Counted from the stretch's first letter, positions 1-11,495 are shown. The stretch is DNA of 64,000 nt from Euphorbia lathyris (GCF_963576675.1 NC_088915.1:2981001-3045000), one strand, 5' to 3'. Program-made: numbers and translations. Notes: a model not told the origin generated them from the letters alone.

Positions 1-1
1 C

Positions 2-385
2 GAGTGGAAGGGATCTGTACTGATTGCTACCTTACCAGCCAACAAAGGGAACACACCTAAGGGAAAGGCCAAGTCCAAGTCTAAGGCGAATGCCCAAAAG
101 GCCAAGTCAAAGACAAGGAAGGCGGCATCTCCTAAAGGTAGGTTGGCCTTGGCAGATGATATCTATCACGAGTGTAATGAGAAGGGACACTGGAAGAACA
201 CGTGTCCAAAGCTAAGGGAGAAACAGAAGTCTAAAGCTTCTGGTTCTGGCATTTATGTTGTTGAGATAAATCTGGCTATTTCTACATCTTGGGTTTTAGA
301 CACTGGATGTGGTACTCACATTTGTTCAAATGTGCAGGGACTGAGAAATAGGAGGTTGTTAGGATCTGGTGAAGTGGATCTTTGA
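2..385 (+). pseudogene. gag 3' end (nucleocapsid) and start of protease, Angela-like copia
   Basis: Frame 2 is open from the window edge to a TGA at 383-385. It shows a lysine-rich stretch, then a zinc knuckle HEC-NEKGHWKNTC near 168-212, then the protease active site DTGCGTHIC at about 298-324. The knuckle should be C-x2-C-x4-H-x4-C, but the first Cys position is Tyr (TAT), so zinc binding is likely lost. The same frame continues after the TGA as VGNGA, a conserved protease motif, so the TGA is a point nonsense mutation and probably arose from CGA. Gag upstream lies outside the window. Confidence 0.82.
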
Positions 386-3304
386 GTCGGCAATGGTGCT
401 CGTGTAGAGGCCTTGGAGATCGGAGATTACACTTTAGAGATGCCTACTGGTTTAGTTTTAGAACTTAGAGATTGTTGTTTTGTACCTGCAATGCGCAGGA
501 ATATTATCTCAGTTTCTATGTTGGATATTTCCGGTTTTAATTTTAATATTGGACGTGGTAGGATTTCTATACATCGTGGCAATATTGTTTATGGAACCGC
601 ATTTCTAGAAAATGGTTTGTATATCCTTGATCTAAAACGTAGTGAATCAATCTATAACATAAATGCTAAAAGGATTAAGACTAATGAACTAAATCCTACA
701 TATATCTGGCACTGCCATCTTGGCCACATAAATGAGAAACGCATAACTAGGCTTTACTCTAGTGGAGCGCTAGGATCATTCGACATGCAGTCTTATGACA
801 CGTGTGAATCTTGTTTAAGAGGGAAGATGACAAAGGCGCCTTTCACCAAAACTGGTGTAAGGGCCACAGAGCTATTGAAACTGATACACTCAGATGTATG
901 CGGTCCAATGAGCACTAGTGCTAGATCTAGTTTTCTGTACTTTGTTACCTTCACAGATGACTATAGCCGATTTGGGTATATGTATCTAATGAAACATAAA
1001 TCTGAAACTCTTCTGAGATTCAAAGATTTTAAAAATGAAGTAGAAAATCAACTTGGTAAGAAAGTAAAAGCGCTCCGGTCTGATAGAGGGGGCGAATACT
1101 TGAGCCAAGAGTTTGTCTCATTCTTGAGAGAGTGTGGGATTGTATCCCAACTCACTCTTCCTGGTACACCCCAATGGAATGGAGTGTCAGAAAGGAGGAA
1201 TAGGACCCTGCTCGACATGGTCCGCTCAATGATGAGTCAAGCTTCTCTCCCTATCTCCTTTTGGGGATTTGCTTTGGAAACTGCTGCTCATATAATTAAC
1301 AATACACCGAGCAAGGCAGTTGAAGGAACACCATATGAATTATGGACAGGCCGAAAGCCCAACGTTTCCTTCATGAAGATTTGGGGTTGTGATGCACATG
1401 TCAAGAAATTGATGAGGGGCAAACTAGAGTCCAAATCTGTCAAATGCCAGTTCGTGGGTTACCCTAAGGAAACTAAGGGTTATTACTTCTACAACCCAGC
1501 CGAGAATAAAACATTCGTGGCCAGGTTTGCAGTCTTTTTGGAAAAGGAATTCCTTTCCAAAGTAGACAGTGGGAGCAATATTGATCTCATTGAGATTCAA
1601 GACTCACCGACTCCTACAGCAGATGCTGAGGATGCTCAGGTAACTGATTTAGGTCATCAAGAAATTGAGGAGGCTGAACCAGTTACACAGGAACCTAGAA
1701 GGTCTGATAGGACACGTCATCAATCCGAAAGGTACGGTTTTATCGTGACTGATGATGGGGACATAATGGTCGATAACCAGGATGAGCCCAAGACTTATCA
1801 AGAGGCTATTGAAAGCCCACAATCAGATCAATGGCGTAAAGCTATGGAGGCTGAAATGCAGTCTATGCGTGATAACCAGGTGTGGAACTTGGTGGATCCA
1901 CCTCCGGGTGTTAAAACAATTGGCTGCAAGTGGTGTTTCAAATTAAAAGCCGATAACACCTTCAAGGGGCGACTGGTGGCAAAAGGTTATAGACAAATCC
2001 AAGGAATTGACTATGATGAAACCTTTTCACCAGTTGCTATTTTCAAATCCATTAGGATAGTACTGGCCATAGCTGCACGGTATAACTATGAGATATGGCA
2101 GATGGATGTTAAAACCGCTTTCCTGAATGGGAAGTTACTGGAGGATGTCTACATGACACAACCAGAGGGTTTTATCGATCCAAAGTATCCTAACCGAGTA
2201 TGTAAGCTTCAAAGATCCATTTATGGATTGAAGCAAGCATCTAGGTCTTGGAATCAGAGATTCAATGAAGCCATAACTGAATATGGTTTCGTGCAGAATC
2301 CCGATGAACCTTGTATGTATATGAAATTCAGTGGGAGCATATCCACTTTCCTGATATTGTATGTCGATGACATACTACTCATTGGAGGCGATATACCAAC
2401 ACTGCAAGGAGAAGTCGAAACGATCTTAGGGATCAGGATCTACAGAGATAGATCCAACAGACTTCTAGGCTTGAGTCAGGCAACGTACATAGACAAAGTT
2501 CTTAGAAGATTCAGCATGGACCAGGCTAAGAAAGGATTCATGCCTATGCGCCATGGGTTGAAACTTGGTAAGACAGATTGTCCTCAGACAAAGCAGGACA
2601 GAGAGAACATGGAAAAGGTCCCATATGCGTTAGCTATAGGATCTATCATGTACTCTATGTTATGTACAAGGCCAGATGTTGCATTTTCACTTTGCATGAC
2701 TAGCCGGTACCAGTCAGATCCCGGCGAGGAGCACTGGAAGGCAGTTAAGGCTATCCTAAAGTACCTTAAGCGTACCAAGGATCTCTTTTTAGTTTTTGGT
2801 GGGCAAGAGGAGCTGGCAGTATCAGGTTACACTGATGCAAGTTTCGAGACTGATGAGGACCAGAAACAATCACAGTCTGGTTATGTTTTTCTCCTGAATG
2901 GCGGTGCCATTAGTTGGAGATCCTCAAAGAAGCCTACCATTGCCGATTCTACAACGGAAGCTGAGTACATAGCTGCATGCGACGCTGCAAAGGAAGCAGT
3001 TTGGATCAAGAAGTTCATAACTGACTTAGGTGTAGTTCCTACTATCCTAGGTGTAGTTGATGTTTTCTGTGATAACAACGGTGCCATAGCACAAGCACTC
3101 GAGCCCCGATCACACAAGAGATCCAAACATGTACTTAGAAAGTTTCACCTCATCCGGGAGATCCAGGCGAGAGGTGACATTACATTACAGAGAGTTGACA
3201 CCGAGAACAATATCGCAGATCCGTTTACTAAGGCACTTGCACAGCGCCTACATGATGGTCATACTAGATCTATAGGGATTAGGGCAATGCCTGCTTGGAA
3301 CTAG
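386..3304 (+). pseudogene. pol polyprotein (PR end-INT-RT-RNase H), Angela-like copia
   Basis: One frame is open from after the stop at 383 to TAG at 3302-3304. In order it shows: GAG pre-integrase with WHCHLGH and CESC (HHCC zinc finger); integrase core with Asp in HSDVCGPM, Asp in RSDRGGEY and Glu in VSERRNR; reverse transcriptase with MDVKTAFLNG, SIYGLKQASR and the catalytic YVDDILL at about 2359-2379; RNase H with DASFETDE, STTEAEYIAA and DNNGA. Just after YVDD (near 2411-2435) the usual segment with the MKDLGE motif is absent: about 18-20 residues are missing in frame. This, with the upstream nonsense codon, suggests a non-functional polyprotein. Confidence 0.88.
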
Positions 3305-3318
3305 TCCAAGTGGGAGAC

Positions 3319-5006
3319 TGTTGGTGTGCCCTAGTTCTTAGGCATTGGTTCGTGTATATTGTATTATGCTTTTTGATTATTCTTGCATAGATACACTATT
3401 CGTGTTCCATTAATAAAGGCATTAATCTAGTTCATTTATATCTTGTGCTATAATATGAATAGAGAATCCATTGATTGATAATCGTAAAACCATATCCCAA
3501 GTCCATTCTATCATGGGAATGATTAAGACCACGGACTTGTATATTCGACGACTGTATGGTAGTAATTGATACTAGCCATAACACTTGATAAGTCAGTTGT
3601 GAATATGGGTACATGTTGTATACATGTGACTGGATCGATCCGCCCGAGAAAACTATATGGTGGTTGTGTCATTAGTTTTCTTAAGTAGGTCTCTAACTAT
3701 CTTCAGACCAGATTTCATTGTAATATCAATATGGGATCCGGTTCACTTTGACATACGCCTGACAGGTCTGTAACAGGATGCTAAATACGGGTATGATTGG
3801 GTGAACAGGTGAACATGTTGGTATTGATATTGAAGTGATGGAATTACCACTCATGTAATAGTGAGATGATATCACAGGCCACTTGATAAGTGAGGTTGAT
3901 AAGTGTGTGGCCACACCCTGATAAGTAGTTTACTTATCTGTTTCATCAATCTACTTAAGATCAAGAAATATCATAAACATCGGAGAGGATGACAGCCGCC
4001 ATGCCTCTAGTTTATAATATCGATATCAAATGGTAAAAGAAGTTAAGAGATAACTACAGGGTCTCTGTATCTTTAGACTGCTGAAACTCTGTCTTGGTTA
4101 GGGGCAGTAATGGTTTGCTAGAGCCCACTTACTGTCTGTGGGCCATGAGCCCACTGCTAGCTAAGGACAGTCCCATAAGATCGTGCACATTGAACATCTG
4201 AGTTAGAACTTATAGAACGGTACACTAGAGGGATGAGATTAATTAATTGGTTGACAGTAAAATGTCAAGGTAATTAATTGGTGGTTAATTAATTGATTAA
4301 TTGATACTTTGTATCAATGTAATTGATTAATAGATTTAGGCGTTGAGTATTTAATTGGTTAATTAGTTTACGAGATGTAATTAATTAATTTGTAAATTAA
4401 TAAAATTGCATTCGTGAATAATTAATCAAACTAATACGTCAATTTATTAATTAGCGTTGTTTATTTAATTGGGGTAATTAAATTTAATCTAATTATAACT
4501 AATTGCATAGAATAAATACTATTGGTATTTATTTAAGTGATTATGTTAGGATTAGATTAGTTTTGTAATTAACCAATTAACTCTAAACCAATTAGGTCTA
4601 GGAATAACTACATTATATATAAAAGCCTAAAAACCTAAAACAATCAATTAACATATGCATTCGGCGGCCATACAGAAAATCATCGCCAGAAGCATAGGTT
4701 TTTGACAAAAAGTGGTTTTTTTTGGCAAATTACCTCTTCTCCCCAGTTCTTCTTCGTTCTTCGGCTAGCACCGGTTCTAGCTCAATAGATGTTCGTGCAC
4801 CTGACTACGGAGATCTTACTACCTTGTGGATTCTTCAGCCGTCTCTAGAAGAGACAGTCCGGGTATGTTTATATCCTTAAATGGATCAAAATGTTTTATT
4901 CAATCAATGGTTAACGGACAAAGATCAAGCTATAAGGGATTAGAAATAAATTTTAAACCGCAATTCCGCTGCGCTACAGTTGATTAACTGGCTTTAATCC
5001 CTAACA
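3319..5006 (+). repeat. 3' LTR of the Angela-like copia element
   Basis: The LTR starts TGTTGG right after the polypurine tract AAGTGGGAGAC and ends CTAACA, giving TG...CA ends and short terminal inverted repeats. Length is about 1688 bp, in the range of Angela/BARE LTRs. Its 3' end has the CCGCTGCGCTA stretch that I associate with many plant copia LTRs. No second copy is in the window, so both borders are inferred from motifs. Small ORFs inside it are not genes. Confidence 0.78.
4613..4624 (+). promoter_or_regulatory. TATA box of the Angela-like LTR
   Basis: TTATATATAAAA in the last quarter of the LTR, followed by AAGCC. The position and TATATATAA core fit the LTR promoter, with a start of transcription about 30 bp downstream. 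This is inferred from motif and position only. Confidence 0.5.
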
Positions 5007-5768
5007 GTTATGTCGTTCATGAGTCGAGTATAAGTTAACTATGGTACATACCACATATGTCATCCATAGTGTCTTGCTTTTACCTCAGTAGACATACTAC
5101 ATCGTCACGTCTCATTGTTTTCTTGTCAATACATCGTTATATCGTTAGTGTCTCTAGTATATGTCCGTCTTTGACACATACCTTCTATGTTGTCAACGCA
5201 TCTCCATTATATTTTGAGTCACGTCACAAAAGTGTCGTGTCGTCGGTGTAGATTTAATTCATCCATAAAGTAATTAAGTGATATAATGATAAATAAGTGG
5301 TCCTTGAATGCTCAAGCATCGGTTTAAGCCCGAATTCAACATTTGGGCCTCAGCTCCGGAAGCCCATGAAATTTTGCTTATTCGGATACTTAATTCTAAA
5401 GAAAGACATTTTAGGAGCTTCCTAAGTGGACACGCTCCCCAACTCTTATTTAGCATGAAACAAAAAGATAGGGTCCGTTCTGGTTAACGTAGAAAGTTAA
5501 CTAGTGTTGCACGACATTTTTCTGATGTCATTTTGCTTTTGAAGTTGTGATTGACTTTATTGAGATACAATCAAAGTTGAATGATTTTATTGACACAAAT
5601 TGAAGTTAACTGAGCATTTTAATACGACCAATTGTGTATTTAACCTAGTTTAGTAGCAATGGGTATAATTTACACGTTTATCTTTTTAATCAAAATTATA
5701 ATTTTACAATTGTTATTGTAATATTTTAATTGGACAATACACCTTTCTGGTGTTCTAGGTCTAACTTA
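5007..5768. other. Intergenic sequence with a MITE remnant
   Basis: No gene is recognised. At 5551-5647 there is the right end of a decayed Mutator-like MITE: its ATTGAAGTT...TGTATTTAACC end matches the right end of the intact element at 15071-15587. The rest (5007-5550 and 5648-5768) is non-coding and holds nothing I can name. Confidence 0.5.
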
Positions 5769-6280
5769 GGCCCCGTTTGTTGGGGGAAAATATTATGTTC
5801 TGGAAAATTTTATGCAGGGAAAATATTGTGCATGAAAATAAAATATTTTTCGGTGTTTGACTACTGGAAAATATTTTCCAACCACTAAAAATGTGAAAAA
5901 ACACAAAAAAAAACCGTGTTTTAGCATTTTTCACGTTTTTCGTATTTTTCACATTTTCGTGTTTTTTGTATTTTTCACGTTTTTGTATAATTCGCGTTTT
6001 CTCACTTTTTCGTGTTATTCATGTTTTGTGCCTTTTCAAGTATTTTTTTTTCATGTTCTCGTGTTTTGTAACGTTTTCACGTTATTCATGTTTTTTCGTG
6101 TTTCATATTTTTGTATTTTTACATTTTTTAACGTTTTCTGAATTTTTCTCTAAACAAGTATGTTTTGGGAAAAATGTTTTATCCTTTTGAAAATGGTAAA
6201 ACAGTTTCCCTTATTTCTTACTCCATTTTCTATTGACTTCCCACTTATTTTCGTTTGACTTATTTTCCTGCCCAAACAAT
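5769..6280. mobile_element. Putative MITE of the GGCCCCGTTTG type
   Basis: The left end GGCCCCGTTTGTTGGGGG-AAAATA faces an inverted partner at the right end (TATTTTCCTGCCCAAACAAT). Internal sequence has further GGAAAATATT and TTTCC motifs in inverted arrangement. No clean target duplication was found. The centre is filled by T-rich tandem-like repeats. Class (hAT or Harbinger-like) is uncertain. Confidence 0.4.
5918..6135. repeat. Degenerate TTTTTCACG/TTTTCGTG tandem repeats
   Basis: A run of irregular 9-18 bp units built from TTTTTCAC, GTTTTTCG, ATTTTTCAC and GTGTTTTTTG fills the middle of the putative MITE. The ORFs across it (Phe-rich) are a by-product of the repeat and not genes. Confidence 0.65.
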
Positions 6281-7515
6281 TACACTGGTAAAAGTGAAAT
6301 CTTGTCAACCCCTTCTTGTGCTAATCAACCCCTTAACCCCGCTTGGGTGTGTTCGAACAAAGCCTAAAAATTCAGGACTTATAAATACTTGTAAGGTTGT
6401 CGAGCCTATAATTTTCGGAGAATTTAGCTCCGGTAAAGTACATTAATTTAATTATAAAATTGAGGTCCCTAAACCTTACGAAAGTATTCTATTCAATCCT
6501 ATCTTTAATTTTTGAATTTCCTTAACTTTATTATTTGGTTATTTTGTTTTGAAGTCAATTAAATTTTTCATTTTTTAAATTCAATATGTTTGGTTATTCT
6601 ATTCAATCCCTAAATTATAGCTTAAAAGTCAAATTAGATTTATCCATTTAAAATCATCAATTAGATCCTTAATCTATAAAATGAATTAAATTAAGTTCCT
6701 GACTTTTTAGATCACCAATTAGGTTCCTAACATATATTAAAACTGTTAATTAAAACCTGATCATAATTGAAATAAATTTTAGTTCAACTATTGTACAATT
6801 TCAATTTCAGTTGAAGTAGATCAATATTTTATAATGTTTTAGATTTCTTTTATCAGTTCAGTTTTAATAAAAGCATATTCGGTTAAATCGAAACCAAAAT
6901 CAATGTTATACCAAAATATTTTTAAAAATGTGTATATATAATGGGTTAGGTTTATTTGATTAATAGAACTGAACAAACACCTGAGAATATTACAAAATAA
7001 GAAACGAATCGAAAATATAAAATAACTCAACCGGTAACTAAAACTAAAATGCAAAATACATATGATAAACGAACAAAAATATAAAACAATTAGGTCGATA
7101 GTCAAAACTAAAATATAAAATACAGATCATAACTGCAATGAAAAAATAAGAAAAATAGAACCAAATTGTTTTTCTAGTTATAGAAGCGATCAAAATAAAT
7201 AAAGGTGTCAGCATAAGTTTGGATGTAATTTACGACTTTACATGGTAATGACTTTTAAAGAACAAGTTGAGGATGTAATTGATTTTAAACTTATAATAGA
7301 AGCCTAATTAGTCTTTCAACCTAAAAAAAAATTAAGGACATGATTTAAAAAAAAGAAGTAGAGTGACTAAATAGAATAACTAAAAAAAGTTTAACAACTA
7401 AAAAATGTCCTTTTCTATTTGATAACATTCAAACTTTATTTCACGGGAAACTGTAAAATTAAAATTCAAATTTACCCTTTAATAACTACAAAAATATCCT
7501 TGTTAGGATTGTAGT
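6281..7515. other. AT-rich intergenic region with an old repeat
   Basis: No coding signal. At about 6545-6715 there is an old dispersed repeat whose inverted relative lies at 14575-14760 (shared TTTGGTTATT-TATTCAATCC and TATAGCTTAAAAG segments). Similar low-complexity phrases continue to 7480. Nothing else is recognisable. Confidence 0.55.
6545..6715 (+). repeat. Dispersed AT-rich repeat, inverted partner at 14575-14760
   Basis: Read on the plus strand, this segment matches the reverse complement of 14575-14760 over most of its length, including GTTTGGTTATT, ATTCAATCCCTAAA and AGCTTAAAAG. It is probably a fragment of a non-autonomous transposon; the class is unknown. Confidence 0.6.
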
Positions 7516-7520
7516 ACGTG

Positions 7521-7527
7521 TATAAAA
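7521..7527 (+). promoter_or_regulatory. TATA box of the F-box gene
   Basis: TATAAAA lies 56 bp upstream of the ATG at 7583. A start of transcription about 30 bp downstream would leave a 5' UTR of roughly 30 nt. An 11-bp repeat (GGATTGTAGTA) flanks the box at 7506 and 7542. The assignment rests on position and consensus. Confidence 0.6.
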
Positions 7528-7582
7528 AGGAGGAGAGAAATAGGATTGTAGTACAAAAGTTGCTTCTGAATTTTCAGTTGTC

Positions 7583-8753
7583 ATGGCAAATATGAGTGTG
7601 CAGAAGAAAGAAAATAACATTGAAATGCTCAAAAGGTCTTCGTCTTCATCTTCCCGGTGGGAGGATCTGAATCCAGAAATACTAGCTCTCATACTCGTCC
7701 GAATCTCGATAGAAGAAAGGGTAGGACTGGTTTCATTGGTGTGTAAAAATTGGCTAGCATGTGTTTCAGGACCTTATTGCTGGTATGAAATCAACATCCA
7801 GGACTGGTGCCACAAAAGAGACCGTTCTATTGACGATGTTGATAGGGTGGCGCATAAGCTTATGATGTGCAATAGAGGTTCATTTCAGTTGCTCTCTACT
7901 TACAAGCTTGGAAATCCTGGGTTTTTTTACGCTGCCAACTGGTAATTGATTAAAAATGTTTTTCCTTTTTTGTATGCCGTTTGAATGTTTAAAAATGGTC
8001 AGAAAACCATTTGAGATTACGACTGTTCAGAAAAATCTATTTGAATTTCAAAGATAGCCAATGGATTGTTCATTTGGTTGAAGGTTGAAACAAATATTTA
8101 GAGTAGTTTTGCAAAATTTCAGACTTTCCTTAAGTTTCATATTTGAATTAACAATTTTTCCTAATATGGAAAAATTACATTTTGACTTTATTGATTCCTT
8201 CTCTTTCTCTTGAAAAATATACATTTGATTTACTTACATGAATCTATATGCTTTCTGTATCTATAGGGGGGAAAACTTGAAGGTGCTGAAAATTCCAATG
8301 AGTGAAGTGATAGATAAAATGGTGGAAAGACATGCTGGTTCATTAGTGAATTTGAGTGTTTTAGATATTAGTTATTGTTTGAATATCACAAGCAAAGGAA
8401 TTGGAGGATTTGGAAGCAACTACAAAGGCCTAATTGATCTGAAAAGAAACTTGAGATTTGCCATGTTTAAGGAAATTGATGATAGTGAGGCTACGAGAAT
8501 AGCAAATACAATGTCTGGTCTAAAGAAACTTGAGATGTGTTTTGGGTATTTTGGAGAATTGGGTCTTGAAGCCATACTTACTAAGTGTACTAGTCTTTCA
8601 CATCTCAATATTGAAGGGGGTTGGAATGTGAAACTCAAAGGTGATGTTTTGGAAAAGTGTTTGAAGCTTGAGTTTTTCAATGACCCTTCCTTTGATGTAT
8701 ACAGTGATAGTGATAAAGATGAGGATGATGCAGAATTTACAGATTCTGAATAA
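7583..8753 (+). CDS. F-box/LRR protein, FBW2/SKIP-like (two exons)
   Basis: Exon 1 is 7583-7941 and exon 2 is 8267-8753; the 325-bp intron begins GTAATT and ends CTATAG, and joining keeps frame for a 281-residue protein. Residues about 25-68 form an F-box (RWEDLNPEILALIL...VCKNWLACVSGPYCW). Exon 2 holds leucine-rich, AMN1-like repeats (LKVLKIPMSEV, LVNLSVLDISYC, LKKLEMCFG, LSHLNIEGGWNV) and a very acidic tail (SDSDKDEDDAEF). The family (Arabidopsis FBW2 and SKIP relatives) acts as substrate adaptor of SCF ubiquitin ligases, binding SKP1/ASK through the F-box; the substrate here is unknown. The linker after KRN looks shorter than in relatives I know. A TATA box lies close upstream, no stop or frameshift is seen, and it is the only intact-looking host gene here. 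Confidence 0.85.
7942..8266 (+). other. Intron of the F-box gene
   Basis: Starts GTAATT directly after CTG and ends in a pyrimidine-rich stretch followed by ATAG. The split codon (TG|G) is restored, and the protein runs smoothly from FFYAANW into GENLKVLKIP, as in homologues. Confidence 0.85.
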
Positions 8754-9072
8754 TCTGAGAATTTATTTTATGAGCAGCAACAATATAGAGATAGAGAGAG
8801 TTTGTTGGTATTTTGATTTTATGGGCAGCAGTATGAGAGTTCGTTGGTATCATGAAATGGTGTATTCAAATCATAAATATAATACAAAAATATTCCTTGC
8901 TTAATCTTATTATGGTGAATTAGATAAAAAATAACAAGTGAATTGAAGATAGTGGGGTTAATAAACTGTAACAAAACAACGGTTCATTATATGATTTATT
9001 GTCTAAAATAAAAAAAGACAATAACGACCATGTTGATGATGAATTTACAGATCATGAATAATCTGAGAATTA
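8722..9072 (+). repeat. Short duplication of the F-box gene's 3' end
   Basis: The end of the coding region and its stop (about 8722-8766, GATGATGCAGAATTTAC...GAATAATCTGAGAATT) recurs imperfectly at about 9031-9072. The second copy has no gene upstream of it. The stretch between is AT-rich 3' flank and contains no ORF of note. Confidence 0.65.
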
Positions 9073-9375
9073 CACATTTTGTTTAATTTTGTTTAATTAG
9101 TTCGTTTTTATTTAGGAATAATTACACAATTTCATTTTGTGTTTTTTCTCTAATTTGTTTATCAAGTGAATAATGAATCAACGTGTATATATATAGACTA
9201 AAGAACTAATTATAATTTACTAATAAACAAATTTTGTCGTCATCTGATCGGCGAGGCTTTCGGATTGCTAGGACGTCAAGTGGTGCATCCTTCCACATGA
9301 CAAGCATCCTAACAATATCCTCTTATTGATCCCGAAGGCTTCAGATTACTATGACATCAATTGGTCTATCCTGAC
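9073..9375. other. Intergenic flank left of the hAT element
   Basis: AT-rich sequence followed by a moderately GC stretch from about 9235. It ends in the 8-bp target duplication ATCCTGAC at 9368-9375. No gene is seen. Confidence 0.5.
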
Positions 9376-10977
9376 CAGTGGCGGAGCCAGGATTAGAAAT
9401 TAGGGGGGCAAATTTTAGCCCAACATTGTAAAAAAAAAAAATTCACCATGTACATATAAAAATAAAAAATAAAACTATATAAAAATTTAATTCTATTGCA
9501 AAATAATCAAAAATAATGTTTACAGATACCGATAAGTATATAACTATTTTTCAAAATAGATGAGCTAATGATGTGAACTAGAAGTACCTCCTTCATGGAG
9601 TCTAAAACTTTCTAAAGCTTTTTTCCAATTTTTAAAACCAATTTGTGTAAAAACATTATCCCCAAATTTATTACCACTAGCAAACAAATAACAGTGTAAA
9701 CAAAATGCAGCATCTTTAGATATATTGTATTCTAACCATGGATACTTCTCAAACCAGATGACTTGAAACTTTCTTTTATTACCTTTACTAGTACCAAACT
9801 CAGACAATGGGAAATCATGTCCACTAGGTTGAGAAGCGCCTTTAGCCAAATATTGTCTCCTCATTGAATCTCTCAAATTAACAGGGTATAAATCAATTGG
9901 AACACGTTTTCCCGGATCACCAATAAGTTCATCTGAAATTTCGACATCAACACGAGCTCTTTTATTACCTTCTTGCTCAATAGATTTTACATTATTTACT
10001 GAGGAGGATGACTCGGGAGTTGGATTTCTCTTTATTTTGATAACAAATTTGTCCATCCTTTTGTAGTTCTATAATTAAAAAAAAAAGAATATGTGTTAAT
10101 TAGCCTAAATTACAAGTCTAGGACCAAAATGAATATAAAAACAAAACCCCTAAATTAATTTCACAAAACCCCTAAATTAAGGCTATAACTAATAGCCTTA
10201 AATTAATATCACAAAATAAAACCCCTAAATTTATAACTAAAATGTTACAAGCAAAACCCCTAAATTTATAACCAAAATGCTACAAGCAAATACCATACAA
10301 CAAAACCCCCAATTTATAAATTCAATTCAAAATTCAAATCATCAATTAAAACTCAAAATTCATCCATCAATATTTTCAATTAACTCTAAATTAAATTAAA
10401 CTACCAAACAATAAGGCTAATTCGTTCATAAAAAAAATAGAAATTAGATCAAAATCAATACAAATAATCACAACTTAATAAAAATTTACAATTAAAAAAT
10501 TAAGGAGGAATTGATCGATTGGCAAGGCATGAGACTTTAGGTTTGGATTGGAATTTGGAAAAGAATTTGGGAAAGAATAAGTGAAGAAAAAGGTTTTATG
10601 TCCAATTTTAATAATTTAAGCCCAAGAAAACAAATCAAAGGCCCGCCCAAACCAAGTAGTGAATTAATGAATTAAATTCCCAAACCACACCTTTTGTTTT
10701 TACAGAATTTGTTTTTTTAAATGGGACCCAGACAAAACGGCGCCGTTTTGACTGGGCCCAATTTAAAAAAAAATTGCGCGCAGCCCATTAACTGGGCAGG
10801 GCACAATTCAGCAGGTTTCCATCTTGTTCTTCGCGAAGAAGATGGAAATAACAGGGGCGACGGCTTGCTTTTAATTTTGGGGGGCGGCTCAAGGGCGGAA
10901 CAGTACCCTACCTAAGGGTTCCGTCGGAACTGGGGGTGCTTCCGCCCCCCCCAAGCTCCGGGCTGTCTCCGCCCCTG
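9376..10977 (-). mobile_element. hAT transposon, internal deletion derivative (1.6 kb)
   Basis: Terminal inverted repeats CAGTGGCGGAGCCAGG (left) and, read inward on the minus strand, CAGGGGCGGAGACAG (right). A perfect 8-bp target duplication ATCCTGAC sits at 9368-9375 and 10978-10985, the hallmark of hAT elements. The only gene left inside is the N-terminal part of a transposase on the minus strand (9565-10056). The right third is non-coding and includes the palindrome AAAACGGCGCCGTTTT near 10734. The element therefore lacks the catalytic domain and could move only with help in trans. Confidence 0.9.
9565..10056 (-). pseudogene. Truncated hAT transposase (TTF-type zinc finger / ZMYM1-like N-terminus)
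   Basis: A 163-residue ORF starts MDKFVIKIKR, has a Ser-rich and charged linker, and then the TTF-type zinc-finger region typical of plant ZMYM1-like hAT proteins (WFEKYPWLEYN, AAFCLHCYLF, GFKNWKKALESFRLHEG). It stops shortly after HEGGTSSSHH, where family members continue for several hundred residues into the RNase H-like catalytic and dimerisation parts. An AG just upstream of the ATG on the minus strand may be the acceptor of a 5' UTR intron. If expressed, the product would be a short DNA-binding fragment at most. Confidence 0.8.
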
Positions 10978-11186
10978 ATCCTGACAAGTATCGTCCTCTT
11001 ATTAGTCATGAGGCATGCAAACTATTACAACATGAGGCCATGTGTGCCGCTATATATCTGGCATCCTTGCATGATTCAAGGACTCTCCTTCCTTTTTCGT
11101 ACTAACTTCGTAGGGTTAAACCTTTGTTTAGGACAAAAATAATAAATAATTTCATGGTTGGTTACAGTTAAAAAATTAATCCCGAT
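10978..11186. other. Intergenic flank right of the hAT element
   Basis: Begins with the target duplication ATCCTGAC (10978-10985). The remainder is unique-looking non-coding sequence; the 68-aa ORF here resembles nothing known to me. Confidence 0.45.
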
Positions 11187-11495
11187 AAGGGGCTGTTTTT
11201 TTTACCACGGTTAAGATTGTACCGTTACGGCGAAAAGTACACCGTAATGGTAACAGATATATTATTTTTTTAATTAATTGCTGAATACGATGCAGAAGGT
11301 GTCGTAATGAGCATTAGACAGGAATCCCAAGGGATTCCTATCAGTTAGTGGGCAGTGGCTTCACGCCACTGCCCACACAAATATATATAATTTTTTTTTA
11401 TTATTTAATAAAAAATTAAAATAAAGTTTATAAAACAAATAATTAAAACAAAATTAAATTATTATTTTATAAAATAAAATTATATATAAATTATA

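Larger units (their letters stand above)
1..5006 (+). mobile_element. Angela/BARE-like Ty1/copia retrotransposon, 5' part outside window
   Basis: The element enters from the left edge inside gag and runs through protease, integrase, reverse transcriptase and RNase H, a polypurine tract (about 3308-3318) and a complete 3' LTR. The domain order PR-INT-RT-RH is that of Ty1/copia. The integrase and RT wording, for example LMKHKSET and SERRNRTLLDMVRSMMS, resembles the Angela/BARE-1 lineage as I know it, and the long LTR fits. The 5' LTR lies outside the window, so target duplications and LTR divergence cannot be tested. The coding part carries a stop, a damaged zinc knuckle and an RT deletion, so this copy is probably dead. 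Confidence 0.9.

Noticed and set aside
5857..6190. Phe-rich ORFs, as possible membrane proteins
   Set aside because: They are built from TTTTTCACG-type tandem repeats in a MITE, with no start context or homology.
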